From assembly GCA_021401465.1 (NCBI GenBank), contig JADDMT010000121.1:1-64000 (forward strand): a stretch of 64,000 nt of DNA. The letters run 5' to 3'. This DNA comes from Teratosphaeria epicoccoides. Taxonomy: Eukaryota; Ascomycota; Dothideomycetes; Mycosphaerellales; Teratosphaeriaceae. This document shows, piece after piece, positions 24,861-36,787 of the stretch (position 1 is its first letter; the number at the start of each line of letters is the position of its first letter). Made by a program: the position numbers and the translations under genes. The notes under the pieces are model-generated. The model was not told the origin of the DNA, did not search any database, and saw nothing but the letters and a program-made list of their open reading frames with translations.

Positions 24861-25627
24861 CTAGTAGCAAACGTTAGATGATATAGTCCTCATGATGCTA
24901 TTACCTACATTACTACTATAAAAAAATCGCCTTCGCTATCTAATCCTTTTAACATCGCTTTGACATCCTTGCTAACAAGCTCTAGCGCTACTGTCGCGAG
25001 GGTAAAGCTACACTTCTACGCGTATGCCTCGCATACTTCCGGATGTGTCCGCTTAACCTGTAGTTATGAAATAACGGCAGTACGCCTACTACATGCCGCT
25101 AGCATGCTGTCAGTTAATTAGGCTAGCTACATAGGGTAAGTACTAAAGTCGCTCCCTAGTGCTTCCGCTAATCAGGCTTATTAGTAGTACCTTACAGAGA
25201 ATCCCTACACGTATGTAACTACTATTAGTATACTACTAGTAATCGAGGGGCAGTTTAGCGGCACTACTCGTTGCTTGTAGGTACCTCCTAGCCGCTTAGT
25301 TACTATCCGTACTATCGACCCTACTAAACAAACAAACAGGTTAATGTTTACAACTATAGGACAGATAATCGCATACTAGTACTATGCTAATATCGACACT
25401 ACTAGTTCTACCTTCACGATTCGGCCGTAATTAGTCGTATAGTCGCTTTAATAGTCTCTTAAAAGCGCTAACAAGCTAACTAGTAGAGACCCGAGACCTA
25501 GACGAAAGAGTAGCTTAAACACCGCCTAGTCTAAACGGATTTCATAGTGTAGGCAGGCAATTTCGCTCCGTCGTATTTTGGATAGGACTCTCAAGACACT
25601 TAGGACGCGAGTAATATCATTTAAAAC

Positions 25628-26525
25628 ATGTTAAGGGTAGAGGAATTAATCGACAAGGACAGGGAAGGCTAGCCCTACATCCCGCGTTAGTTTAGATACT
25701 AAAACCCTCTGTCCGCAAACCTGAAGAAACTAGAAGATAGGCTACGTAATGATGAAGATCCTAAGGTCGCTAAGTTGTTTAAGGGCAAACATGATTGCTC
25801 GTTAGAGGCGTAGTATATCCCTAGTCTTGACAGCGACTACGATTAGCTGCCCGCAGAAGTCGATAAGAGCAAGTTTCGGTTAGCATTATAGTAGTACATT
25901 GCTAGCGTAGCTAAGGACATAGTAAAAAAGAAAAAAGACTATACTAAGGAGGGCTCTGTCGCTCTAGGCATAGCGGCTAATACGCGCTCTGTCATACTAT
26001 CGACTAAATCAGTAGGATTAAAGCGTACTTTTTCGCATGACTCGTAGGCTTTAGCATAGACACCGAACAGGATGTTTAAGGAGTTCGCGTTCTTAAAGGC
26101 TAGCACTAATGCTAGTCGATTAGATCAAGATGTAGAAATGCGCGACATAGAGCATGTCTAGAAACTATCTTTCCTTGAAGTTAGCATCTACCTGTATATA
26201 GTCAGCTATACTAAGGACTAGTCGAGGCTGCTTCTAAATGCGGTGCCTCTCGAAATTAGCCTGATACGGAATTCAAACTCCGACTGTCTCGAACTGCGCA
26301 TAGTCGCAGAATAATAGACAACTAACAAACACTGTTTTCGCTACTAGTTTACAGTAACTAGAGATTTGTCATAGTAGCGTAAGAGGGAATCGGACGTCAT
26401 GTTAATCAGCGCGTTAAGGTAATTGCATGCGGCTATGCCTGATTATGGCGGCGCTTATCTAATCGCGGTCTTTACGGCTAAGTGCGAGGGTAACGACAGA
26501 CTTATGCGGTCAATTGCGCCATGTT
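25628..26525 (+). pseudogene. 5' part of SNF2-like gene, cut by A-full
   Basis: A frame from the ATG at 25628 remains open, apart from TAG codons, for about 300 codons up to the insertion point. It is basic and charged, with a KKKKDY run and Ser/Thr-rich stretches, as expected of a poorly conserved N-terminal extension. The sequence resumes at 33549 after removal of A-full and one ATGTT. The reading frame of the helicase part is not the same as this one, so an intron or indel lies between, or this may be a separate upstream gene. Confidence 0.5.
26521..26525. other. Target-site duplication ATGTT (left)
   Basis: An identical ATGTT follows the 3' LTR at 33544-33548. The five-base length fits Ty3/gypsy integration. 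Confidence 0.95.
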
Positions 26526-26650
26526 TGTCATGAGTGTCAGGAGTACTGTCCGGAGTACTATAGGATACAGGATCATGTGGGTCCTGAGTGCTATGAGTCA
26601 TAGTACTGTCATAGGAGTACTATGAGTCATAGGCACAGTCATAGAAGAAA

Positions 26651-26818
26651 GGATCTGTCACGTGAGGACAGATCCCCGGATCTATAGGGTTAGTCTACAG
26701 ATCTATGGGCTTACAAGGAAGAAGGGATCTGTCACGTGATGACAGACCCTTAGATCTGTAGGGTTAGTCTACAGATCTACAGACACGGATCTGTTAGGTC
26801 TGTCGACAGATCTAACAG
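26651..26818 (+). promoter_or_regulatory. Array of five palindromes in LTR U3
   Basis: Two imperfect direct repeats. Each has a hairpin with a central CACGTG (26651-26675, 26724-26749) followed by one with a TAGGGTTAG core (26679-26703, 26753-26777). A fifth is centred on GTCGAC (26791-26818). CACGTG is an E-box-type site in fungi; that it acts here is inference. Confidence 0.55.
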
Positions 26819-26839
26819 AGCTGCTCTGTCGCTCTCTAG

Positions 26840-26846
26840 TATATAG
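26840..26846 (+). promoter_or_regulatory. TATA-like box of LTR
   Basis: TATATAG in a CTCTCTAGTATATAGGGATGG context conserved in all LTRs of this family in the window. A plausible TATA element for the genomic transcript. Confidence 0.5.
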
Positions 26847-27194
26847 GGATGGCTTTAGGACAGGCAGTTAGGAGCTTCGTGCTCAATCTTAATTCAATCC
26901 TCTCTTGCTTAGAGGAGAGTCAGTTACAAGGTCAACTGCTATTGTCGATATTCTTCACAGCTCCCGAGTCTAACACCTGGTCACCTTCCTGCTATCGGCA
27001 CCTACCCTTATGACATTTTGAGCACTACTTCTAGGGAAGCATCAGGAGACTCGGCGAGCGCTTGACATACGCCTATGTCAAGTAGTTCTTCAACTGTTAG
27101 TTCAAGCTCTAGCGACAGTTAACCGACACCACGAGAACAAGTTGCCGCTATACCTCAAATCACGTAGTAGCTCGAATCCATTCACCTTAGCGAG

Positions 27195-28973
27195 ATGGCT
27201 CTAGCATCCGTCGCAGGTTCAACTACCGGGAATGGACACGGCAACAACGGCTTCAAGATAGGAAGCCCTACAGAGTTCACAGGACAACGATCTCAAGTCG
27301 AGATGTTTATCCTACAATGCTAGTTAGCATTTAACGTGGATACAGAACGGTTTACGACACATCATAAGCGAATGATGTACATTGTCTCTTACCTGAAGGG
27401 ACCGGCGTTCGAGTTTATCTAGCCTCATCTAACAGATTATCTGGATCACGTCGGCAGCGCCGAAGCCAGGAAGACGACGACTAGGGAGATTCTTAACTCA
27501 GACAAGTCTTTGTTTAAGGCGTTACGCAAAGCATTCGGGCTCGGTAATGAGCAACAAGAGGCCGAAAGAGCTCTCCTAGGAATCTAGCAGAAGGGTTCCG
27601 CCACGAAGTACCGCGCGGACTTTCAGACCCTCTCTGCTCGAGTCGACTAGAATGATAACGCTTTAGCCGCTCAGTTCTACTAGGGACTAAAGGAGACGGT
27701 TAAAGATGAAATTGCCCGAGGAGATCGGCTAACGACACTCAAGGAAATGAGCGATCTCGCGATTAGAATCGATAATCGCATCTAGGAACGACAGCAAGAA
27801 CGACAACATGGAAATCGCAAGCTGGCGCAGGCTAACCATAAGGTCTAACGATCGGCACCGAAATGGCGAAGCGATTACTACGGTCTCTAACCTATGGAGT
27901 TAGATGCGACTAAGGGGCGTCCGAGGAATAGACCCCGAGGAAAGCCGCGGAAGGGCTCTCCTCCCTAGAATGGTCTGAAGAAGCCATTCGACAAGAGTAA
28001 TCTCGAGTGCCACAACTACGGAAAGAAAGGACACTTTTCCCGCGAATGTTTTGCTAAGAAGCAACGACAAGAGCTGCCTAGGATAGAGCAGGCTCGCGCG
28101 ACAACGACGGTACCTAAGCAAAAGGTCGCCGCTACTCGAGAACCGGACCATGCCGCACTTACTTGGACTGCGTGCTACGACGACGATTGTCGAATTCACA
28201 AGAGTGATAAAGATGGTTCCGGATAGTACCCTAGCCGAAACAAGGCACAGTCGATCTGTGCGCTAAGGGGTACACCTTCTAGTACGACAGTCCTGAGAGA
28301 ACAGGAACTAGAAGAAGAAGAAGAAGGTTCGGACGACAACTACGAGCTTGTCGAAGCCGTCATTCCTGATTCCGAGGAAGACGAGAGCATAGAGCGATGG
28401 GCCATGCCGCTACATGACATCGGACTCGACATTATCCGGATCATACAGAACTAGTAGGCTCAGGCTTGCCCATGGATTAATGGAGTACAACACGTCGACT
28501 AGCTTCAGTATGACGAACTAGCCGACCGTATGCGACGACACCTGAGGAGACTACCGGTCGTAGCTTAACCTCACGCGCACTAGAAAGTTGTCCAAGAAAT
28601 TGTACCGTTCGGGGTAGAGTTCACGCCCTAGGGAGGCTACCTAACCCACGAAGGTATTCAGATTCCACGAGCGCTACGACTCCGAGTCTATCATTTAAAG
28701 ATGGAGTACGCAAGGAACACGCAGGAACAGCGAGGCCAAGAACGCGAACGATCTCTTAGGCCAGAAAACGGTAACGCTTACAGAAGAAGCCGAGACCGCA
28801 CGATCCCTGAACTAGTCCGTGAAGACAGTTATTCGGGAAACGACGAGGTCCGCCGAAATTAGACCCACGGACGGACCAGACAGGGCTGCAACGATGTGCC
28901 GCGATCGGCGCCAGATACGCGAACAACCTTAGAGTATGGTTGCACATCGACGAGACGCCAGCTAGGGCCTTAA
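27195..28973 (+). pseudogene. gag: gag of A-full (RIP-damaged)
   Basis: 593 codons including the stop, from ATG in CGAGATGGCT to TAA. The retrotransposon-gag domain occupies roughly codons 20-230. A basic linker and a zinc knuckle at 28008-28049 follow, with C-x2-Y-x4-H-x4-C, the second Cys being changed to Tyr (TGC to TAC); A3 and A4 keep Cys there. An acidic Glu run sits near 28310. In-frame TAG/TAA codons interrupt it. The 3' end overlaps pol, which is read in the -1 frame. Confidence 0.9.
28835..28841 (+). promoter_or_regulatory. Candidate -1 frameshift slippery site GGGAAAC
   Basis: In the gag frame the bases read G-GGA-AAC, the X-XXY-YYZ arrangement of a canonical -1 slippery heptamer. 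Pol is in the -1 frame, and the -1 frame is closed by a TGA just upstream, so it opens right here. A 6-bp stem (28847-28852 with 28872-28877) starts after a 5-base spacer. It is intact in A1 (2202-2208) and A4 (62700-62706), and mutated to AGGAAAC in A2 and A3. Confidence 0.65.
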
Positions 28974-31900
28974 TAGATTCAGGATGTACTGGAATCTTCA
29001 TGACGCCCAAGTTCGCCAGGACAGCTAGGATAAAGCTACAGGCGAAAACGAATGCTTTCTCGCTACAAGCGATCGATAGAAAGCCGGTCACGTACAACCA
29101 AGGAATAGTTGACAAGGAGACCGAGATGATGCCTCTGCGGATAGGACGCCACTAAGAGATGCTCTAGTTCGACATCACGGAGTCGCTAGGCTCGGATGTA
29201 GTACTAGGGTTGCCATGGCTAAGGAACGCTAACCCCTATATCGACTAGAAGAATGAGAGGATCTAGTTCCTAGAACTCTCAAGATCGATACCTCTACCTG
29301 TAGTGCATGACGCACTAGGCAAGATCGAAATATGTGCTATGACTTCAAGCGAGATAGTAGCCGCCATCAAGGATCTAGAACAGGAAGTGCACGTCCTATG
29401 GGTTAAAGCAACGCAATTAGAAGTCAGGGTCGAATTTACAGTTCCTGATGAGTATAAAGAGTTCGCTACTCTTTTCGAGGAAGAACCCGACCAAGAAGCT
29501 CTGCCAGAACACTAGGAGTAGGACCACGGGATACCCTTACTCCCTAGCAAGACACCGACGAAGCAATTAGTTCGCCTGTTATTAGTAGCGAAACTAGAGA
29601 TTCTCCGGAAATACCTAGAAGACAACCTCCGGAAAGGCTTCATTCGCGAGTCGTAGTCCCCGGCCGGATATCCGATCCTGTTTGTGCCTAAGGGGGAAGA
29701 TGACTAGCGACTCTGCGTGGATTATCGTGGATTAAACGACATCACGATAAAGAATAGTTATCCGCTTCCTTTGCTCTCGGAATTGCAGGACCGCCTGCAA
29801 GGAGCAATGTGGTTCTCGAAGTTCGACATACCCGGAGCGTATAATCGAATTCGAATTAAGGAAGGCGAAGAATAGAAGACTACGTTCCGAACTAGGTTCG
29901 GGCACTACGAGTACATGGTCATGCCATTTAGGTTGACAAACGCCCTGGCTACATGGCAGGCATTTATTAACAATGTGCTACGAGAGTACCTCGACGTCTT
30001 TGTGGTTATATACCTAGACGACATCCTCGTCTATTCCCGGACGATCGAAGAACATAGGACTCACGTACGCAAGGTACTTCAGAAACTCTAGGACTACCGA
30101 CTAAAGGTCAAGCCGCAGAAGAGCGAGTTTCATAAGCAGGAAGTATAATTCCTTAGCTACGTAGTAGCATGGAATGGAATCAAGATGGACACTAAGAAAG
30201 TCTAGGTCGTAAAAGAGTAGCCTACGCCGACTAATGTTAAGGAAGTATAGTCCTTCCTTAGATTCGCCAACTTCTACAGGAGATTTGTAGCAAACTATTC
30301 GAAGATCACGGCACTACTTACGACTCTTACGACGAAGGATACACCATTCGTATAGGACGACGCCTAACGGAATGCCTTCGAGGAACTCAAGCGACGATTT
30401 ACAGATTAGCCGATCTTACTTGTGTTCGACCCGGATAAGCCTATCACAGTCGAAACAGATGCCTCCGACGTAGCACTCGGGGCATGCTTAAGTCAACCAG
30501 GACCGAGTAGACGACTACAGCTAGTCGCCTACTACTCGAGGAAATTGTCTGGACCGGAACTCCGATATGACGTCTACGACAAAGAACTTCTAGCCATAGT
30601 AGACGCCTACAAGGCCTAGCGGGTCTACTTAGAAGGTTCTAAGCACTAGGTCACGGTCTACATAGACCATGAGAACTTGCGATACTTCATAACGACGAAA
30701 GAGTTAAACTGACGACAGGTTCGGTAGAGCGAGGAGCTCTCTAGTTTTAACTGTAAGATCGTCTATCGTAAGGGGACTAACAACGCACGCGCCGATGCAC
30801 TTAGCCGCCAGACGGACTACATGAAGGGCGTGAAGCGGGAGAAACATGCTGTTCTCCAGGAAAATAGCGATGGCACGCTAGGAGTCAACCGACTCGCGGC
30901 CACAACTGTTACATGGACTAGTAGGTTTCAGGACGACCTGAAGAACGCCCTAATCCATGACCTAACCGCACTCGCTGTCCGCGACGACATTGATGGACAG
31001 GAGGATTAGGAAGACGAAGACGGAATCCTTCTGTTTCAAGGATTAGTATACGTGCTAACGTCTTTACGATCGGAACTACTACGCCTCCGACACGACGTAC
31101 CTCAGGCAGGACACCCGGGAGTGTCTAAAATGAAGCAAATTCTCCGACAAGAATATTACTTCCCTAGGATGAGCAAGGCAATCGAGGACTACGTCCGTCG
31201 ATGTGTGACTTGCCGACGAAGTAAGCACGACCGTCACAGACCGTATAGGCTACTACGACTACTAAAGGTACCTCAACGGCCATGGGAATCGCTCGCTATG
31301 GATTTTATCGTCAAACTACCTTAGTCGAGAGAACCCGCGACTAATGAGTTCTTCGACGGGATCATGGTAGTAGTCGACCGATTCACTAAGTTCGGGAAAT
31401 TTATCCCTTACCGCGAAGACTTCAAGACTGAAGATATCGCGCATGTCTTCATCAAATGGGTAGTGGCATTACACGGCATGCCACAGGACCTAGTAACGGA
31501 TCGAGGATCCGTGTTTACCTCTAACTTCTAGAGAGCCCTGATGAGACAATTCCAGGTCAAACATCGATTAAGTACTTCCTTCTACCCTTAGACAGATAGA
31601 CAGACAGAACGCCTAAATCAGACGTTAGAATAGTACCTTCGATCCTATGTTAATAGGGACCAGAACAACTAGGTAGAGTTGTTGCTAATGGCACAGCTCG
31701 CGTATAATAGTACGCTAGCAGAGTCGACAGGACTCTCGCCATTTCAGATGGCGTATAGATTAGCTATAGAAGACATTCCAGACGTCTTAGCTAGTAATCC
31801 GAACCTAGTAGCACTCGGACGAGTAGAACATCTACGCCGACTGCAAACAGAAGCACGACTCGACCTGCAGTTCTATTAGCAGAACATGGCACGGTACGCG

Positions 31901-32359
31901 AATCGTAAGAGAATTAAGGGACTAATTCTAAAGGAGGGGGACAAGGTGTATCTCCTCTGCCGTCACATCAAATCGGACAAACCGAGTAAAAAACTAGACG
32001 CTGTAAAACTAGGACCATTCAGGATCAAGGCCAAGACAGGACCAGTCAATTTTGAATTACAGCTACCCGAGCAGATGAGAATACACCCTGTGTTCCATGT
32101 CTCTCTGCTAGAACAAGCAGCGCCGGACGCCGCACTGCAATCAGAACCCTTACCACTCGACCCTGAAGTAGAAGAACCGGAGTACTCTGTCGAAAGGATT
32201 ATCGACACTCGCTAGCGGGACAGACAGCGACAGTACTTAGTAAAATGGGAAGGATATAGGAGTACCGAGAACACCTGGGAACCCCTAGAACACCTGCGAA
32301 ACTGTTAGCAAAAGATACGAAGTTTCGAGAAAGGAACGAACCTAGGAAGAAGATCCTAA
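28838..32359 (+). pseudogene. pol: pol of A-full: protease, RT, RNase H, integrase, chromodomain
   Basis: One frame (-1 to gag) through the whole region. Aspartic protease with ALIDSG at 28970-28990; RT about 29590-30170 with a YLDD box at 30011-30022; RNase H at 30422-30700 with ETDAS. The integrase HHCC zinc finger is at about 31085-31225, and the catalytic core has Asp (MDF, 31300), Asp (TDRGS, 31500) and Glu (QTERLNQ, 31605). A GPF module lies near 32010 and a chromodomain at about 32180-32320 with VERII, YLVKWEGY and NTWEP. Chromodomains in this position guide insertion to heterochromatin in known chromoviruses. The TAA at 32357 is present in A-full, A2 and A3 and is taken as the true stop. 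Nearly all other stops are TAG. Confidence 0.93.
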
Positions 32360-32422
32360 GCCACGACTAGACTCCTGCGGGACGCCATCGACCGGCTCGG
32401 CTATCACGCCATCCAGGAAACC

Positions 32423-32863
32423 CTAATATGAGGAGTTAGCGAAACCCTCCATTGCGCTCCATGTCGTAGGACTAAGAGCGAGACCCGCGGAAGGATCTAG
32501 GTCAAGAAGAAACCCGGCCTGCGCAAGAGCTTGTTCCTCGGCCTCCTCCTCCCTGATCTCGCGCTCCTCGAGAGCGCGACTATCTTCGACCTCCCGGTCG
32601 ACTACGTCTAACTGTTTTCGAAGACGCATCTCCTTCGCATGCGCCTCTAGCATCTTCTGCGAAGCTTCGGCTAGGACTACCTTCGCACGATTAAGATCAG
32701 TAATTAGTCTTTTCCGCTAATCGCCTAACTTCTTCCATTCGACCTCTGTTACCTTCGCGTCGCAACTCCGACAGTTGCTAAAGTGACATTGCGAACATTT
32801 CCCCGAGGAAATGTGTACCTAACAGACGAGCTTTAGCTCTTAACACTAAGTACAGGACTTCAT
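32423..32863 (-). pseudogene. Antisense cysteine-rich/coiled-coil gene of A-full
   Basis: Minus-strand frame of 146 codons plus stop, opposite to pol, ending 64 bases from the pol stop. ATG at 32863 is followed by SCT-x-C and then a cluster of Cys residues (CSQC, then NCRSC) over the first 45 codons, a pattern that resembles a small metal-binding domain. Only three in-frame stops remain in this part and one more near codon 65. The last 76 codons are fully open (32653-32423): a highly charged Glu/Arg/Ala helix, then a Leu/Asp-rich tail. The frame is also readable upstream of the ATG (K/R-rich). The 441-nt length is the same in A2 and A3. Function unknown. Confidence 0.7.
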
Positions 32864-33040
32864 GCTGTCCTGGCCCTGACAATGGATTCGATTCGCGCGG
32901 CGTTTGCGTTTCTACGTTAAAGGGGCGTTAGTGTCTAGAATGACATAAGGCAGTAATGTGGAAAGAGAAGACATCACAGTTTAAAAGAAGAAACAAGAGA
33001 AACCCCGCACTAATGAGGTAGCTTAGGGACGAGCTAGACT

Positions 33041-33050
33041 AAGAGGGGGA
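33041..33050 (+). promoter_or_regulatory. Polypurine tract of A-full
   Basis: AAGAGGGGGA, three bases before the 3' LTR; the expected plus-strand primer site. Confidence 0.8.
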
Positions 33051-33053
33051 TAG

Positions 33054-33543
33054 TGTCATGAGTGTCAGGAGTACTGTCCGGAGTACTATAGGATACAGGA
33101 TCATGTAGGTCCTAAGTGCTATGAGTCATAGTACCGTCATAGGAGTACTATGAGTTATAGGCATAGTCATAGAAGAAAGGATCTGTCACGTGAGGATAGA
33201 TCCCCGGATCTGTAGGGTTAGTCTACAGATCTATGGGCTTGCAAGGAAGAAGGGATCTGTCACGTGATGACAGACCCTTAGATCTGTAGGGTTAGTCCAC
33301 AGATCTACAGACATAGATCTGTCGGGTCTGTCGACAGATCTAACAGAGCTGCTCTGTCGCTCTCTAGTATATAGGGATGGCTTTAGGACAGGCAGTTAGG
33401 AGCTTCGTGCTTAATCTCAATTCAATCCTCTCTTGCTTAGAGGAGAGTCAGTTACAAGGTCAACTGCCATTGTCGATATTCTTCACAGCTCCCGAGTCTA
33501 ACACCTAGTCACCTTCCTGCTATCGGCACCTACCCTTATGACA
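33054..33543 (+). repeat. 3' LTR of A-full (490 bp)
   Basis: Same length and ends as the 5' LTR; differences are mainly transitions. Followed by the ATGTT duplication at 33544-33548. Confidence 0.95.
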
Positions 33544-33548
33544 ATGTT

Positions 33549-36500
33549 ACAGACATGCGTTCGTGTAACGATTAACCTGTAGTTAGATGCTAACGTTTCG
33601 CAGGTTATAGCGCTCTGCCTACTACGCGCAAATTCAAGCTAGACATATATAATCTAGCTGTCAAGAACTAATTGCGCTATGTTAGCTTCGAATCTAACAT
33701 AATCGCTAAAACAGACGCGTAGATAGCGTAACGTCTTTAACAGGAGGAGTATAGTAAGACTAGCGGGGTTGCTAGTAGTATAGTAGTAGTAGATCCTAGC
33801 GCTACTACTGAGCCTCTGCCTGAATTATACTCTCGTACGCCTACCCCTACTTAGCGGCATGCTACCCCTCCTCAGGAGTTGCTAGAGGGCGCTAATGTCG
33901 CTATTACGTTAGTCGAGTAGCAGACAGCCTATCTAGACATAGTCATATAGAATCCCGCGAACGACCCTAAACAAGAGGATATACCTAAAAGCCTAAGCAT
34001 TACAATTAGCAGTAATTAGAGGCGTTCTCTGTAGCTTAGTCATACTACAGAGATTCCTGGCAGCGACTAGGACGAGACTGCAGAAGACCTTTACTTGTTA
34101 GATGACATGTAGAAAGCGGCCTATGTATATAATCGCTTCGATCCTAACAAGTAGCATCCTAAGTCAAGTGTAAAGAGCAAGGATTAGTCAATGAAGTTTC
34201 CCTAACAGGCACTACAGTTCTTAAACTCCGCCTAGGCCTTATAGCGTCTAGCGAGGGGTTTGCCGCTAGTCGTTATTACTGCTGCCATAGGGTTTAGGAA
34301 GACTTGTGTAGGTTAGGATGTTATCTATAGTTAGAAGCATGCATAGTGCTACTATCCTAACGTCACAGACTACGAGGTATAGGACGAATTAGACGGTAAT
34401 AAGCTACAGGCACTTGTAGACCTAGACACTAACCTATATGGCAACCTTACCTAGCTAGTAGGAGGCAAGCCTCGCGTCAGGCTAGGGCTTACTCTTGTCG
34501 TCACGCCTGTCATTAAGCAGTGGATTAACGACCGCAAAAAGTTCCTTAAGAAGGGCTTCATCAAAATTGTGGTCACATAATCTGATACATTTAAGCGGGT
34601 ACTAGAGGATTTTAGTGTCTATAACAGTTAGGCTAAGGCTGTTCGCGACAAGGACTAGCTAAAACGTGATGAACTAGAAGCCTGTCTGTCTAAGGAAGAA
34701 CTAGCGTTATAGGACAAAGACGACTTCGAGCTAACAGTGTACAAACTCTTGACTACGTTAAGCACTAATAAGAAAGTCCGATCGTAGCTCGCCGAATAGA
34801 CTGTCATTACCTAGAAGTCGTATATCAGTTTAATCGCTTAGCATAATGCTAGCTAATAGGATTAGAAGGAAAGGGTAGCTAGATTTTCCGTGAAACTATT
34901 ACGCTCTATTTAGTCCTTAGTTCTATTCGATGAGTTCTACGAGTCAAGAGGCGCAGAAACTACCTGGCCAAACATCGCCAGACTGCCTAGTAAACTATAT
35001 GTAGTCAGCCTAAGCGCTACTCTGTATAGGCACGTTAGGGATCTGCAGCTAATCGTGTAGTATACGTTTAGCCGATTCTTCAAGATAGGCAAGAAGGAGG
35101 ACAACACAAGCTAATCGCTACTTTCTATGTCTAAGGAGTCTAACTAGAAGGGATTCGCTATTAGCAAGGCGTAGTAGTAGAGGAAGGACTTTAAACCTAA
35201 GACGAAGAAGTTCGTAGAGGATTCTAGTCTACTTAGCAAAACAGAGGCTATCTACTAGTTAGATCTAGTCGCGAAAAAGATCCGGTCATTTAACGAGGCT
35301 AAGAAGGACGATCTAGAGGCGGAGCTTAGAGCCCTTAAGAAGTCGTAGCAACTACATCTTAATGTTGTCGCGCCTTAGCTGCGTTCATTTATGATTACAT
35401 ATGGCAACTCCTTTATCTAGCAACCTATGAAGAGTGTCAACAAGAAGGGGTACCTAGGCACAGAGATACTACCCTATGCTACATTCGACATTAGCACGCT
35501 AATCCCTAAGGACCTCTAGGAGGACAGCTAGGGCCCTGTTCGCGATGGCGATGTCAAAGATTAGGACAATGATAACGCTAATCAGGCGAACTACTAAGGT
35601 CTGCGAACATATTACCTCGAGTGTATTCGACAAGGATTAAGGCAAGGGAAGAAGCTACTATCCTTCTTTACATAGGTACATGTTTGGCGTGTTCTAGGCT
35701 TGTTTCCTTATCTACACAAGTAGTGCCGACTCGACGTAGAACTCATGGCCAAAATGTTATATAACAAGGACGAGCAGAAGGATACTATGTACTCTAGCTA
35801 AGCCGCAGAGTAGATCCTGAAGCAGGGGAAGCGGAGTCGTGTGTAGTACTACATAGACGAGATCTATTAAATGCTAGCGATGTAACAGCTCCTAGAGATC
35901 CTGCGTGGTATAAGGAGCTAGACGAATGCGTTCGGTAAGCCGCGTAAACACGTCGTAGTCACGTATAAGCTAATGAATGTAGCGTTAGTAAAGCTAGTAA
36001 GTATCTTTAACCGTTTCCTTGCCTAATAGGTACTAACTTTGACTAGTATCTCTAGTAGGCAGTAGAGAATAGTCACATCCTAGGCAGATTTAACAAGATA
36101 GCTAGGTTCATTAGGCCAGATTGCGGGTCGAAAGATAAGGCCATGATTGTAGAGGACTTTGTGACTACTAATCCTATCGTTAAAGGCTACTAAGACGACC
36201 CTTAGTTACTTATATCGACTGTGAACAAAATTGAGAGTAGTGTAACTCTTGTACCTGCTAACGCTATCATAATACTAGATGACAACTTTAAACAGCAGTT
36301 GACTAGGCAAGCCTGTAGCAGGGTTAGTCGCACTAGATTAATGTAGTTAGCCTAATTCACAGAGGCAATGAGATTTTACTAGGTTGCGCTATAGAGCTAA
36401 TTCGGAGAATAGACTATGAACTGTTAGCAGACTAGTAACGACTTCATTAATATCATGCGCAAGGATCAGGGCGAGTAGAGAGGCATAGGATTATGCGGGC

Positions 36501-36550
36501 TACGCAGGCTAGCGCGAGATAACAGATTAATTAGGGTTTAACTGCAATCT
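33549..36550 (+). pseudogene. SNF2-like DNA-dependent ATPase (RIP-damaged, 3' part)
   Basis: The frame is well kept from about 33640. A degenerate Walker A (GFRKT for GxGKT) lies near 34293-34307, a TLVVTPVI..W motif typical of SNF2 helicases near 34490, a DEF-type motif II near 34930, and LSATL (motif III) near 35015. The C-terminal lobe contains IILDD..QQLTRQA..RxSRT near 36270-36335, matching the QxxxRxxRxGQ motif VI region. These motifs in this order are those of SNF2-family chromatin remodellers, ATP-driven DNA translocases. TAG codons and a damaged Walker A make it dead. A-full separates it from a possible N-terminal part at 25628-26525. Confidence 0.72.
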
Positions 36551-36787
36551 TGTAATAGAGTAATGCTAGTAGTCGTGCGCGAGTAGTATCGTTTTAGATA
36601 GTGACTACATAAGCGCCTTATCTAATAGAGTATATGCATAACACTAATCATCTCGTCTGTTCGTATGTACTCGATAACTACTAAATGCTAGTAGTATACT
36701 AGCGGTACGTCTACCGCTACTACGTTAAGGTCTGACCTATAGATCGCTACTACATGTTTTGAACCCTTATAATCGACAGACAATAAC

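Larger units (their letters stand above)
26526..27015 (+). repeat. 5' LTR of A-full (490 bp)
   Basis: TGTCA..TGACA ends. U3 holds an array of palindromes (26651-26818), and a TATATAG follows. The bases after the LTR (TTTTGAGCAC..) do not start with TGG, so I cannot name the primer tRNA. Confidence 0.95.
26526..33543 (+). mobile_element. Complete Ty3/gypsy chromovirus family A, copy A-full
   Basis: A 7018-bp element with two 490-bp LTRs, identical 5-bp flanks, gag, pol with chromodomain, an antisense gene and a polypurine tract. It is the least mutated A copy: the integrase and RNase H parts keep open frames of 60-110 codons. It is still dead, since gag and pol hold in-frame TAG codons. A3 is collinear with it at a constant offset of 24,475 bases from gag start to the antisense gene, so the copies differ almost only by substitutions. 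Confidence 0.96.

Noticed and set aside
27900..29115. Minus-strand open frames of 99 and 119 codons over gag and protease of A-full (and the similar ones at 2844-3143, 52396-52674, 61849-62064, 53351-53572)
   Set aside because: They lie opposite the conserved zinc-knuckle and protease codons and recur in each A copy at the same place because the sense strand is conserved; they show no domain of their own.
31963..32208. Minus-strand 81-codon open frame opposite the integrase C-terminus
   Set aside because: Shadow of the well-conserved GPY/F and chromodomain region; Ser/Gly-rich composition is an artefact of the opposite strand.
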